DNA of 53,852 nt, taken from assembly GCA_002372235.1 (NCBI GenBank), contig DFJI01000001.1:17680-71531 (forward strand), given 5' to 3'. Position numbers and translations under genes: made by a program. This stretch comes from Prevotella sp. UBA3675. Its GTDB lineage: Bacteria; Bacteroidota; Bacteroidia; Bacteroidales; Bacteroidaceae. The first letter of the stretch is position 1. Each line of letters starts with the position of its first letter. The notes beneath the pieces were generated by a model. That model was not told the origin of the DNA. It saw only the letters and a program-made list of their open reading frames with translations, and did no database searches. Below are positions 1 through 8,192 of the stretch, piece by piece.

Positions 1-378
1 CAGAACGAGCTGAACGGCGACGATGCCGACCGCATCCTGGCCCACAAGCCGCTGTGCGTGGCCGAGGTGTCGAACATGGGCTGCACAGCCGAGGCCGTGA
101 ACAAGTTTATTGCCGCCGGCCAGCTGTTTGCACCCGGCAAGGCCGTGAACGCCGGCGGTGTGGCCACGAGCGGTCTGGAAATGACACAGAACTCCATGCG
201 TATGTCGTGGACAGCCGAGGAGGTGGATCAGCGACTGCACCAGATCATGGCCGGTATTCACGAGCAGTGCGTGAAGTACGGCAAGGAGCAGGGCGGCTAC
301 ATCAACTACGTGAAGGGTGCCAACGTGGCAGGCTTCATGAAGGTGGCCAAGGCCATGCTCGCACAAGGAATCGTGTAA
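1..378 (+). CDS. gdhA: NADP-type glutamate dehydrogenase, C-terminal part (5' end outside window)
   Basis: The reading frame is open from the first base and ends at TAA 376-378, so only the last ~125 residues are here. The visible part contains the typical C-terminal stretch of hexameric glutamate dehydrogenases (APGKAVNAGGVATSGLEM, then a helix-rich tail ending GFMKVAKAMLAQGIV). The enzyme interconverts 2-oxoglutarate plus ammonia and glutamate in the cytoplasm and is the main ammonia-assimilating enzyme of gut Bacteroidales. NADP preference is inferred from the family, because the dinucleotide-binding residues lie upstream of the window. The stop codon is followed at once by a heptamer repeat tract leading into the next gene. 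Confidence 0.9.
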   Translation, partial: QNELNGDDADRILAHKPLCVAEVSNMGCTAEAVNKFIAAGQLFAPGKAVNAGGVATSGLEMTQNSMRMSWTAEEVDQRLHQIMAGIHEQCVKYGKEQGGYINYVKGANVAGFMKVAKAMLAQGIV

Positions 379-379
379 G

Positions 380-520
380 ATGAAAGGTGAAAGATGAAAG
401 ATATGATTAGACTTGTAACGCAACTCTTCTTCCGACATTCTTACAGCAAGTGTCGCTGCTTGGGTCTAACCATATCTTTCATCTTTCATTTCTCATTTTT
501 CAGTTTTTATCTTTCAGTCC
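380..520. repeat. Palindromic element with heptamer-repeat arms, over the start of the RlpA-like gene
   Basis: Positions 388-412 and 464-488 are inverted copies (24 of 25 bases match) around a 51-base centre. The arms continue outward as degenerate 7-mers of the type ATGAAAG: two or three on the left, about six on the right (to ~520). The left arm starts at the gdhA stop codon and contains the proposed rlpA start codon. The right arm encodes the hydrophobic core of the signal peptide. Confidence 0.75.
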
Positions 521-1029
521 ATCAAGTGATGGCTCAGCCCCGGCAAACGGGCATGGCCTCGTTCTATGCCAAGCGTGCCACGGGCAGCCGAACGGCCAGC
601 GGTGAACGGTTGCACCACGACTCAATGACCTGCGCCCACAGGACCCATCCCTTCGGCACCCTGCTCAAGGTGACGAATCTGGACAACAACAAACAGGTGG
701 TGGTGCGCGTGAACGACAGAGGTCCTTTCGTTCGCAGCAGGGTCATCGACTTGTCGTGGGGCGCGGCCAACGAGATTGGTATGATTGGGAAAGGCATTGC
801 AAAAGTAAACGTAGAACTGGCCGACGGCATCACCATCCCCCTACTGCCCCCCACCGAGACCATCACATTTCCCAAGCTGTCGATTGACTCCATTGAGCTC
901 AAAAACAGTCTGAAGCCCATCTGGCAGGAAGACTTGCTGATAGACCACAAGCAAGTGCAGCAACGAATGAAGAAAACTACACGGAAAGTGATTCAGCACC
1001 GCATCAACACATTGTATAAGAAGCACTAA
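394..1029 (+). CDS. RlpA-like double-psi beta-barrel protein (septal ring lytic transglycosylase family)
   Basis: This 211-residue protein has a DPBB_1/RlpA domain at about residues 48-135: GMASFYAKRATGSRTASGE, then CAHRTHPFGTLLKV, then VRVNDRGPF and the RVIDLSWGAA segment, all typical of RlpA. Family members bind or cleave denuded peptidoglycan glycan strands in the periplasm. There is no SPOR domain; the C-terminal ~70 residues are basic and unassigned. The N-terminus (to about residue 46, ending VMAQ) reads as a signal peptide. Its Phe/Ser-rich core is encoded by the right arm of the 380-520 palindrome, so the element has supplied or replaced the export signal. A start at 394 is the only one that keeps a signal peptide; the next Met (~526) would give a cytoplasmic protein. 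The gene begins 15 bases after gdhA and may be cotranscribed with it. Confidence 0.82.
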   Translation: MKDMIRLVTQLFFRHSYSKCRCLGLTISFIFHFSFFSFYLSVHQVMAQPRQTGMASFYAKRATGSRTASGERLHHDSMTCAHRTHPFGTLLKVTNLDNNKQVVVRVNDRGPFVRSRVIDLSWGAANEIGMIGKGIAKVNVELADGITIPLLPPTETITFPKLSIDSIELKNSLKPIWQEDLLIDHKQVQQRMKKTTRKVIQHRINTLYKKH

Positions 1030-1051
1030 GCCCGTCGCGCACAATTGCACA

Positions 1052-1405
1052 CTACGGCTCCATCTCAATGCGGTCGTCGTAGGTCTGACGGTTGCGCACA
1101 GGAGGCTCGTCGTCGTAGTTCCGGCGATTGCGCACAGGAGCCTGATCGTCATAGACCCGTTGGTCGTAGGACTTGTTCTTCGCATCATCAATAGCGGCTC
1201 CTACAGCTGCGCCCACTATCACTCCGCCCAAGGTGCCGATGAGCGAGCCCGCATGAGCACCACGCCATCCGCCCGACATGCCGCCAATCGACGAGCCCAA
1301 CAGATGACCGAAACTGCCGCCCATGAGCGCCCCCGTTTCACTATAAGTGCCACAACTGGCCATCAACAGCGAGGCTCCTACCAATATCACAATCGACTTC
1401 TTCAT
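1052..1405 (-). CDS. Glycine-zipper outer-membrane lipoprotein
   Basis: This 117-residue protein has a lipoprotein signal (lipobox LMASC, Cys17) and then a Gly/Ala-rich run (GALMGGSFGHLLGSS, then GTLGGVIVGAAVGAAID) that matches glycine-zipper domains of the 17-kDa-antigen or YMGG type. The C-terminal third is a polar Asp/Tyr/Arg-rich tail with two near repeats (PVRNRRNYDDE, PVRNRQTYDD). It is probably an envelope lipoprotein whose glycine zipper inserts in or packs against a membrane; the actual role is unknown. It is transcribed from its own promoter at 1433-1463 and converges on the RlpA-like gene, with 22 bases between the two stops. Confidence 0.75.
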   Translation of the reverse strand: MKKSIVILVGASLLMASCGTYSETGALMGGSFGHLLGSSIGGMSGGWRGAHAGSLIGTLGGVIVGAAVGAAIDDAKNKSYDQRVYDDQAPVRNRRNYDDEPPVRNRQTYDDRIEMEP

Positions 1406-1432
1406 AACTCTCTATTCATTTTAGTGATGCTG

Positions 1433-1463
1433 CAAAAATAACAATTCTGCAAATAATAGCAAA
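1433..1463 (-). promoter_or_regulatory. Promoter of the glycine-zipper lipoprotein
   Basis: On the minus strand TTTG (1463-1460) is followed after 19 bases by TATTTTTG (1440-1433), a full match to the Bacteroidetes -33/-7 consensus. The start codon is ~28 bases downstream. Confidence 0.7.
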
Positions 1464-1641
1464 GAGAAAATCCCGAAATCGAGATAGGGAAACCCCTAAA
1501 AGTGTTCAAAAACACAGAATCAGTAACGAATAAAAGAAAAACAAAAAAAATGAACAACATTTATGCCTATTTATACACCGCAATTTGAAAAAAAATGCAG
1601 ACATTTGTAGCGAATTAAAAACCTCATGAACATTATAGTGT

Positions 1642-2523
1642 ATGGCCAATGTAAAAATGAATGACCAAAGAAAATTCGTAGAATTTGAAAATCTTGTCGT
1701 AGATTACTCGGATGGAGATGTAGCCATTTTCGACCATGTGACCGACATGAACAAAATATATCCTCTCAAGGAGTTCAAGAACTTGATTGGAATCTGTAAC
1801 TCAGGTCACATGACCATACGAATAACCGAGCAAGACATACAGGTTAAGCCCAATGATGTGATATTCTGCCCGTCAAATCTTCTCATTGACCACATTGAAT
1901 GTTCAAGCGACTTTGAGTGCAAAATCCTGTTCCTCTCCGACCACATCATCCAGGGGCTGCTCCACGACAAGATCAGCGTGTGGAACCAAGCTGTTTACGT
2001 GAGCCGCCAGAACGTGATACCCATGTCGCACGTGTGCCGCGACGAGTTCAGTTACTACTACGGACTAATCAAATCAAAGATTGACAATCACAAGGAGCCT
2101 CCCTTAGAGATTATACAGGTCATCATCAGAGCCTTGCTGCTCGAGCTGTGTGTCATTCTGGAGAAATCGGCGCAGAACATGGGCAACGAGCCCAAGCAAT
2201 CGCAGGGAAAGACCCTCTTCAACCGCTTTCTGCGGCTTGTGGCCACCAACGACGTGAAGCGCCGCCCCATCACCTACTATGCCGACTTGCTGGCCATCAC
2301 GCCCAAGTATCTCACGATGCTCTGTCTGAAGTACAGCAACAAGACGGCATCCGACTGGATTGTGCAGTACACGATTGAAGACATCCGCTTCTACCTGAGA
2401 AACTCGAACCTGAGTATCAAGGAGATCTCGGCCAAGATGGGATTTGCCAACATGTCGCACTTCGGCAGCTACGCACGCAAGCACCTCGGTGTGTCGCCCA
2501 GCGACTTCCGCCACGGAAAATAA
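1642..2523 (+). CDS. AraC-family transcriptional regulator
   Basis: This cytoplasmic protein has 293 residues. The N-terminal ~170 residues look like the cupin-type sensing domain of soluble AraC regulators (GHMTIRITEQDIQVKPNDVIF is a cupin-like strand pair). Residues ~190-290 form the double helix-turn-helix: PITYYADLLAITPKYLTMLC, then SIKEISAKMGFANMSHFGSYARKHLGVSP, which is the standard second-helix signature. No transmembrane segment is seen. An alternative start is ATG 1657. It is preceded by ~200 bases of AT-rich DNA with no clear -7 box. The target and ligand are unknown; neither neighbour is a sugar-utilisation gene. Confidence 0.85.
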   Translation: MANVKMNDQRKFVEFENLVVDYSDGDVAIFDHVTDMNKIYPLKEFKNLIGICNSGHMTIRITEQDIQVKPNDVIFCPSNLLIDHIECSSDFECKILFLSDHIIQGLLHDKISVWNQAVYVSRQNVIPMSHVCRDEFSYYYGLIKSKIDNHKEPPLEIIQVIIRALLLELCVILEKSAQNMGNEPKQSQGKTLFNRFLRLVATNDVKRRPITYYADLLAITPKYLTMLCLKYSNKTASDWIVQYTIEDIRFYLRNSNLSIKEISAKMGFANMSHFGSYARKHLGVSPSDFRHGK

Positions 2524-2543
2524 TCAATATTCTTCCTGTTTTA

Positions 2544-2574
2544 TTGGAGAAAAGAAATAAATACCGTAACTTTG
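2544..2574 (+). promoter_or_regulatory. Promoter of the receiver/ATP-grasp gene
   Basis: TTG (2544-2546), 20 bases, then TAACTTTG (2567-2574), a full Bacteroidetes consensus. It sets the start of the next gene at ATG 2611, since an upstream TTG (2572) lies inside the -7 box. Confidence 0.7.
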
Positions 2575-2610
2575 TGGTCAAAAAAAATAACGAATCACAC
2601 AGTTACGAAG

Positions 2611-5600
2611 ATGGCAGACATTCCCCAAGAATTCAATAACTTCTTTCTGAAAGATGTGTCGTTCGTGAACCTCATGACGCGACGCATCTTCAACGTATTG
2701 ATAGTGGCCAACCCCTACGATGCCTTCATGCTGGAGGACGACGGGCGAGTAGATGAGAAGGTGTTCGACGAATACACCGAACTGGGCATGCGCTATCCGC
2801 CCACCTTCACGCAGGTGAGTACCACCGACGAGGCCAACGAGGTGCTGCGCACTACCAACATAGACCTCGTGATCTGCATGCCCGGCAATGCCGACAACGA
2901 TGCCTTCACCGTGGCACGCGAGGTGAAGAGCCAGCACCCCGACATACCCTGCGTGGTGCTCACCCCCTTCTCCCACGGCATCACCAAACGCATGCAGGAC
3001 GAGGACATGTCGATCTTCGACTTCGTGTTCTGCTGGCTGGGCAACACCAACCTCATTCTCTCCATCATCAAGCTGATTGAGGACCGCATGAACCTGGAAC
3101 ACGACATCAAGGAAGCCGGTGTACAGATGATTATGCTGGTAGAGGACAATATCCGTTTCTACTCCAGCATACTGCCCAATCTATATAACTACATTCTTGC
3201 ACAAAGCAAACGCTTCTCGACCGAGGCCCTGAACCCCCATGCCGCCGCACAGCGCAAGCGCGGGCGCCCCAAGGTGGTGCTGGCCACGAACTATGAAGAG
3301 GCCATGACCATCTACGAGAAGTATCACGACAACGTGCTGGGCGTGATCAGCGACACGCGCTTCCCCATGCACACGGTGGCGGGCCGCCTGTCGCATGTGG
3401 AGGAAGGCGATGCCGAGGCCGGACTGAAACTGCTCAGCGAGATTCGCCACAGAGACGAGTACGTGCCCCTCATCCTGCAAAGCTCGGAGACCGTGAACCG
3501 GCAGAAGGCTTGGGATGCGGGCTACGACTTCCTGGACAAGAACTCGAAGAAGTTCAATGTCGATCTGCGCCATCTGCTCGAGGAGCACATGGGCTTCGGC
3601 GACTTCATTTTCCGCGACCCTGAGACTCATGAGGAGGTGGCCCGCGTGTCATCGCTGAAGGAACTGCAGGACAACATCTTCAAGATTCCGCACGACTCAC
3701 TCATGCACCACATCCGGCGCAATCACATGAGCCGTTGGCTCTGCGCCCGTGCCATCTTCCCCGTGAGCAACTTCCTGAAGCACGTCACCTGGCACAAGCT
3801 GCAAGACGTGGATGCCCACCGTAAGATCATCTTCGATGCCATCGTGCAGTACCGCCGCATGAAGAACATCGGCATCGTGGCCGTGTTCGACCGTCTGAAG
3901 TTCGACCGCTATGCCCACTTTGCCCGCATCGGCGAAGGCTCGTTGGGCGGCAAGGGACGCGGTCTGGCTTTCCTCGACAACATCATCAAGAAGCACCCTG
4001 AGCTCAACCAGTTTCCCAATGCCTCGGTGCAGATTCCGAAGACGGTGGTGCTCTGCACCGACTTCTTCGACGAGTTCATGGACAAGAACAACCTGTGGGG
4101 CATAGCCCTGAGCGACGCGCCCGACGAGGAGATTCTGCAGCATTTCCTGCATGCGCAGCTGCCCGACGCGCTGATAGCCGACTTCTTCACCTTCTTCGAT
4201 GCTGTGAAGAGCCCCATAGCCGTGCGCTCCAGCTCGCTGCTCGAGGACAGCCACTACCAACCTTTCGCAGGCATCTACGCTACCTACATGATACCCTATC
4301 TGGAGGATAAGTACGAGATGCTGCGCATGCTGGCCTGTGCCATCAAGAGTGTCTATGCCTCGGTGTATTACCGCGACTCAAAAGCCTATATGACCGCCAC
4401 GCAGAACGTCATCGACCAGGAGAAGATGGCGGTCATCCTGCAAGAGGTGGTGGGCAAGCAATACGGCGACCTCTACTATCCCTCGTTCTCGGGCGTGCTG
4501 CGCTCGCTCAACTACTACCCCATCGGCGACGAGACTGCCGAGGAGGGCATTGCATCGCTGGCCTTAGGCTTGGGCAAGTACATCGTGGATGGCGGCCAGA
4601 CCTTGCGCGTCTCGCCCTATCACCCCCACCAGGTGCTGCAGACCAGCGAGATGGAGACCGCCCTGCGCGACACGCAGACCCGCTTCTACGCACTGGACAT
4701 GAGCCATGTGGGCGACGACTTCAAGGTGGACGACGGGTTCAACATCAGGAGCCTGCGCGTGAAGCAGGCCGACCAGGACGGATCGCTCAACTTCATCGCC
4801 TCTACCTACGACCCCGTAGACCAAGTCATTCGTCCCGGCATCTACGAAGGAGGGCGCAAGGTCATCTCGTTCGACGGTGTGCTACAGCAAGGCGTTTTCC
4901 CCCTGCCAGAGTTGCTACAACTTTCTCAGAAACTTGGAGCCGATGAGATGAGACGTCCCGTGGAAATTGAGTTTGCCTGCAACCTGAACACCGACAACGG
5001 CTGTCAAGGCGACTTCTACCTGCTGCAGATTCGTCCTATCGTTGACTCCAAGCAGGTGCTCGACGAAGATTTGCAGAAGATTCCTGACAGCGACTGCCTG
5101 CTCAGGTCCTACAACTCACTGGGGCACGGCATATCCGAGGACGTGGTCGATGTGGTCTATGTGAAGACCGACGAGAACTTCACCGCAGCCAACAACCCGC
5201 AGATAGCGAGCGAGATTGAACAAATCAACCGCAAGTTCCTCAACGGCGCATTCCTTGCCCCCGAGGGACAGACGGGCGGCAGCAACTACGTGCTCATAGG
5301 CCCGGGACGATGGGGCTCGAGCGACTACTGGTTAGGCATTCCCGTGAAGTGGCCGCACATCTCAGCCGCACGCGTCATCGTGGAGGCCGGACTGAAGAAC
5401 TATCACGTTGACCCCTCGCAGGGCACTCACTTCTTCCAGAACCTCACCTCGTTCGGCGTAGGCTACTTCACCATCAACACCTACACAGGCGACGGCATCA
5501 TGCAGAAGGAGCTGCTCGACCAGATGCCTGCCATCGAGGAGACCGAACACGTGCGCCACGTGCGCTTCGACCGTCCACTCAAGATCATGATGGACGGCAA

Positions 5601-5649
5601 GAAGCAGACAGGCGTAGTAATGCTGCCCACAAATGAAGACCGAAAATGA
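2611..5649 (+). CDS. Large protein with two receiver-like domains and a PEP/pyruvate-binding (PPDK/PpsA N-terminal) ATP-grasp domain
   Basis: The protein is about 1,012 residues, counted from ATG 2611. Residues ~20-145 (RRIFNVLIVANPYDAF, then DLVICMPGN and CVVLTPF) and ~170-330 (MIMLVEDNIRFYSS, then VISDTRFP and PLILQSS) both resemble CheY-like receiver domains; the second keeps VEDN and an SD phosphoacceptor-like motif. From ~430 there is a PPDK N-terminal ATP-grasp domain (GEGSLGGKGRGLAFL, then SPIAVRSSSLLEDS and PFAGIYATY). I see no swivelling phosphohistidine domain (GGxTSHAA type) and no PEP TIM barrel, so it cannot be a normal PEP synthase. The C-terminal ~150 residues carry a conserved-looking GPGRWGSSDYWLGIPV and GTHFFQNLTS. 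It may be a signal-controlled phosphotransferase or kinase-like enzyme; substrate unknown. It overlaps the next gene by four bases (ATGA). Confidence 0.8.
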   Translation: MADIPQEFNNFFLKDVSFVNLMTRRIFNVLIVANPYDAFMLEDDGRVDEKVFDEYTELGMRYPPTFTQVSTTDEANEVLRTTNIDLVICMPGNADNDAFTVAREVKSQHPDIPCVVLTPFSHGITKRMQDEDMSIFDFVFCWLGNTNLILSIIKLIEDRMNLEHDIKEAGVQMIMLVEDNIRFYSSILPNLYNYILAQSKRFSTEALNPHAAAQRKRGRPKVVLATNYEEAMTIYEKYHDNVLGVISDTRFPMHTVAGRLSHVEEGDAEAGLKLLSEIRHRDEYVPLILQSSETVNRQKAWDAGYDFLDKNSKKFNVDLRHLLEEHMGFGDFIFRDPETHEEVARVSSLKELQDNIFKIPHDSLMHHIRRNHMSRWLCARAIFPVSNFLKHVTWHKLQDVDAHRKIIFDAIVQYRRMKNIGIVAVFDRLKFDRYAHFARIGEGSLGGKGRGLAFLDNIIKKHPELNQFPNASVQIPKTVVLCTDFFDEFMDKNNLWGIALSDAPDEEILQHFLHAQLPDALIADFFTFFDAVKSPIAVRSSSLLEDSHYQPFAGIYATYMIPYLEDKYEMLRMLACAIKSVYASVYYRDSKAYMTATQNVIDQEKMAVILQEVVGKQYGDLYYPSFSGVLRSLNYYPIGDETAEEGIASLALGLGKYIVDGGQTLRVSPYHPHQVLQTSEMETALRDTQTRFYALDMSHVGDDFKVDDGFNIRSLRVKQADQDGSLNFIASTYDPVDQVIRPGIYEGGRKVISFDGVLQQGVFPLPELLQLSQKLGADEMRRPVEIEFACNLNTDNGCQGDFYLLQIRPIVDSKQVLDEDLQKIPDSDCLLRSYNSLGHGISEDVVDVVYVKTDENFTAANNPQIASEIEQINRKFLNGAFLAPEGQTGGSNYVLIGPGRWGSSDYWLGIPVKWPHISAARVIVEAGLKNYHVDPSQGTHFFQNLTSFGVGYFTINTYTGDGIMQKELLDQMPAIEETEHVRHVRFDRPLKIMMDGKKQTGVVMLPTNEDRK

Positions 5650-7052
5650 GAAACGACATGTGGAAACGGTTATTAATCATGGCAGCATTGCTATGTCTGC
5701 TTACAGACATTGCCGCCCAGCAGCAATATGTATTCCCTGAAGATATCAAGCCACTCATAAAGACACGGTGGGGACAAATGCACCCGTTCAACCTGCTCTG
5801 TCCTAAATATGAGAAAGACGAAGAAACAGCACACATGCTGGCTGGTTGTGGACCTGTGGCCATGGCACAAATTGTGAATTACCACAGGTTCCCGTCTATG
5901 AGTCCAGACGGGACTTACGAATACGACTGGGAACTGATGTTCCCACATTTACGCAACGGGCTTGCAAAAGAAGAAGTCGTAGCAGTAGCGAAACTGATTA
6001 GCGATTGCGGTGTTTCATCATTCACTAAATATGGTGAAGGAGCAAGCAGCACCTCACTCTCCTATCTCATGGGCGCATTAAAACGGCTGTTCGGCTATAG
6101 TAACGACATGTGCATATATGAGCGAGACAGCTTCCTGACATCACCATCGCGCGACAGTCTCTACCTCGGTTTGCTTTTTTCAGAACTAAAAGCCGGAAGA
6201 CCAGTCCTCTATCGCGGCAGTTCCCCAAAAACGCAAGAAGGGCATCTTTTCATCATCGACGGTTGCAAAGGCACGAAGGTACACGTCAATATGGGATGGG
6301 CCGGAATTAAGGATGGCTACTATCTGCCAGACCAGTTGGGCGGCTATGAAAAAAATCAATGGATGCTGATTGAGGTAGCCGATACTAACTATCACGCACC
6401 AGTACTGGAGATAACTCTCTCTGTCCCTGGGACTCTGGATCGCGAGCTGACAGCGCAGGAACGTCTTACGACACGCCATATCAAGTTGAGTGGGAGAATG
6501 GACAAGAGGGATTTCCCTGTGCTGAGGCAAATGATCATGCAAGGACTGCTACGTACCATCGATATGGAACAAGTGGACATAAAAGAACTACCAGACTCAG
6601 CCTTCTTCGAGTGTACTTATCTGTCGCACTTCATTGCCCCCCACAACCTGCAACGCACAGGCATCCGCACGTTTTTCCGCTGTAGGAACCTGAACCATGT
6701 TGTGTTCCATGAGGGGCTTCGCCGGATAGACCGGGGAGCTTTCAGCGGATGTGTCAATCTGCTAAAAGCCGACCTTCCTACCACACTCACAATGATAGGT
6801 CCTAATGCTTTTACATCGTGTGAAGCTCTGCTCACCGCACGCATTCCTGAAGGCACTTCAATAATAGGCAACTATGCCTTTTCATACTGCAATAACCTTT
6901 TTTCAATCTATCTGCCCAGATCGCTGAAAGCCATTGGAAAAGAAGCCTTCAAGGAATGTACAAGGCTCTCACGCATTACGCTGGATCCCAATAACACACA
7001 CCTGAGAGTTGACGGGGTAAACATCATTCCACAAGACAATCCGCAAAAGTAA
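5646..7052 (+). CDS. Secreted C10 (streptopain-like) cysteine protease with BspA-type leucine-rich repeats
   Basis: Of 468 residues, 1-25 form a signal peptide (LLIMAALLCLLTDIAAQ). The catalytic domain (~35-245) shows RWGQMHPFN, the nucleophile region AGCGPVAMAQIVNYHRFP (Cys68), and GHLFIIDG (His200) followed by HVNMGWAG, the usual C10 signature with Met in place of Trp. Residues ~300-460 form about five LRR_5/BspA-like repeats (for example LRRIDRGAFSGCVNLLKADLP). C10 enzymes are normally zymogens with a ~100-residue or longer propeptide; here the catalytic domain starts right after the signal peptide, so no propeptide is evident. The start overlaps the upstream stop, implying cotranscription. 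A rho-independent terminator follows. It is probably an extracellular or surface protease with a protein-binding repeat arm. Confidence 0.85.
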   Translation: MRNDMWKRLLIMAALLCLLTDIAAQQQYVFPEDIKPLIKTRWGQMHPFNLLCPKYEKDEETAHMLAGCGPVAMAQIVNYHRFPSMSPDGTYEYDWELMFPHLRNGLAKEEVVAVAKLISDCGVSSFTKYGEGASSTSLSYLMGALKRLFGYSNDMCIYERDSFLTSPSRDSLYLGLLFSELKAGRPVLYRGSSPKTQEGHLFIIDGCKGTKVHVNMGWAGIKDGYYLPDQLGGYEKNQWMLIEVADTNYHAPVLEITLSVPGTLDRELTAQERLTTRHIKLSGRMDKRDFPVLRQMIMQGLLRTIDMEQVDIKELPDSAFFECTYLSHFIAPHNLQRTGIRTFFRCRNLNHVVFHEGLRRIDRGAFSGCVNLLKADLPTTLTMIGPNAFTSCEALLTARIPEGTSIIGNYAFSYCNNLFSIYLPRSLKAIGKEAFKECTRLSRITLDPNNTHLRVDGVNIIPQDNPQK

Positions 7053-7070
7053 GCGTGATAACATATTTTA

Positions 7071-7102
7071 TCCGAATAGTGCATGCTATTCGGATTTTTT
7101 TT
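7071..7102 (+). terminator. Rho-independent terminator after the C10 protease
   Basis: A 9-bp perfect stem (TCCGAATAG / CTATTCGGA) with a 6-base loop is followed by eight T. Confidence 0.88.
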
Positions 7103-7104
7103 CT

Positions 7105-7112
7105 TAATTTTG
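7105..7112 (+). promoter_or_regulatory. -7 box of the pta promoter
   Basis: TAATTTTG sits just after the preceding terminator and 42 bases before the pta ATG (7154). No clear TTG is seen at -33. Confidence 0.6.
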
Positions 7113-7153
7113 CAAAGAAATCCATTATTTATTTTTTAAGCTTAAAACAAACC

Positions 7154-8164
7154 ATGGGATTAATTGAACAGATTATTGCGCGTGCTAAGAGCAATAAGCA
7201 GCGCATCGTGCTCCCTGAAGCAGAGGAGGAGCGCACTCTTTGTGCAGCCGACCGCGTACTGGCTGAGGACATTGCCGACCTGATTCTCATCGGCAACCCC
7301 GAGAAGGTTCACGCACTGGCCAAGGAGAAGGGACTGACACACATTGACAAGGCTACCCTCATCGATCCGCTGAACTACGAGAAGAGCGAGGAGATGGCTC
7401 AGCTGCTCACCAAGCTGCGCGAGAAAAAGGGCATGACCATCGAGAAGGCTCGCGAGCTGGTGAAGGATCCGCTCTACCTGGGCTGTATGATCATCAAGAC
7501 CGAAGGTGCCGACGGACAGATCTCAGGTGCCCTCTCAACCACAGGCGAGACCCTGCGCCCTGCCTTGCAGATCATCAAGTGCGCCCCCGGCATCACCTGT
7601 GTGAGCGGTGCCATGCTCATGATTACCGACAAGCCCGAATATGGCGAGAACGGCGTGCTGGTGTTCGGCGACGTGGCCGTGACCCCCATGCCCGATGCCA
7701 ATCAGCTCAGCCAGATTGCCGTCTGCACGGCTCAGACCGCTAAGAGCGTTGCCGGCTTTGCCGATCCTCGTGTGGCCATGCTGAGCTTCTCAACAAAGGG
7801 CAGCGCCAGCCATGAAGTAGTAGATAAGGTGGTAGAGGCAACGAAACTGGCCAAGGCACTCGACCCGAACCTGAAGATCGACGGTGAGCTGCAGGCCGAT
7901 GCCGCCCTGGTTCCCTCAGTGGGCTGCAAGAAGGCTCCCGGTTCAGAGATTGCCGGCAAGGCCAACGTGCTCGTCATGCCCTGCCTGGAAGTGGGCAACA
8001 TCGCCTACAAACTGGTGCAGCGCCTGGCTGGTGCCACAGCCATCGGCCCCATCCTGCAAGGTATCGCCCGTCCGGTGAACGACCTCTCACGCGGCTGCTC
8101 GGTCGAGGACATCTACTACCTCGTAGCCATCACCGCCTGCCAGGCAATGGACGCCAAGAAGTAA
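7154..8164 (+). CDS. pta: Phosphate acetyltransferase
   Basis: The start is ATG 7154 (MGLIEQIIARAKSNKQRIVLPE); the in-frame sequence before it contains the promoter and terminator. The 336-residue length fits the short PTA form (PF01515 domain only, no DRTGG or BioD-like N-terminus). Diagnostic segments are RIVLPEAEEERTLCAADRV, the catalytic-domain stretch TEGADGQISGALSTTGETLRPALQI, and the C-terminal GPILQGIARPVNDLSRGCS. It converts acetyl-CoA and phosphate to acetyl phosphate in the cytoplasm. It forms the acetate/ATP branch of fermentation with ackA downstream; the usual tight pta-ackA junction is broken here by a 503-bp inverted-repeat unit. Confidence 0.95.
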   Translation: MGLIEQIIARAKSNKQRIVLPEAEEERTLCAADRVLAEDIADLILIGNPEKVHALAKEKGLTHIDKATLIDPLNYEKSEEMAQLLTKLREKKGMTIEKARELVKDPLYLGCMIIKTEGADGQISGALSTTGETLRPALQIIKCAPGITCVSGAMLMITDKPEYGENGVLVFGDVAVTPMPDANQLSQIAVCTAQTAKSVAGFADPRVAMLSFSTKGSASHEVVDKVVEATKLAKALDPNLKIDGELQADAALVPSVGCKKAPGSEIAGKANVLVMPCLEVGNIAYKLVQRLAGATAIGPILQGIARPVNDLSRGCSVEDIYYLVAITACQAMDAKK

Positions 8165-8192
8165 ACCGAAAGAAATTCAAATATTTATAAAT

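Noticed and set aside
54..383. 109-codon Arg/Gly-rich ORF at the window start
   Set aside because: It is a frame-shifted shadow of the conserved glutamate dehydrogenase frame.
2572..2610. TTG start 13 codons upstream for the receiver/ATP-grasp protein
   Set aside because: The TTG lies inside the -7 box of a consensus promoter, so it cannot be in the message; ATG 2611 is used instead.
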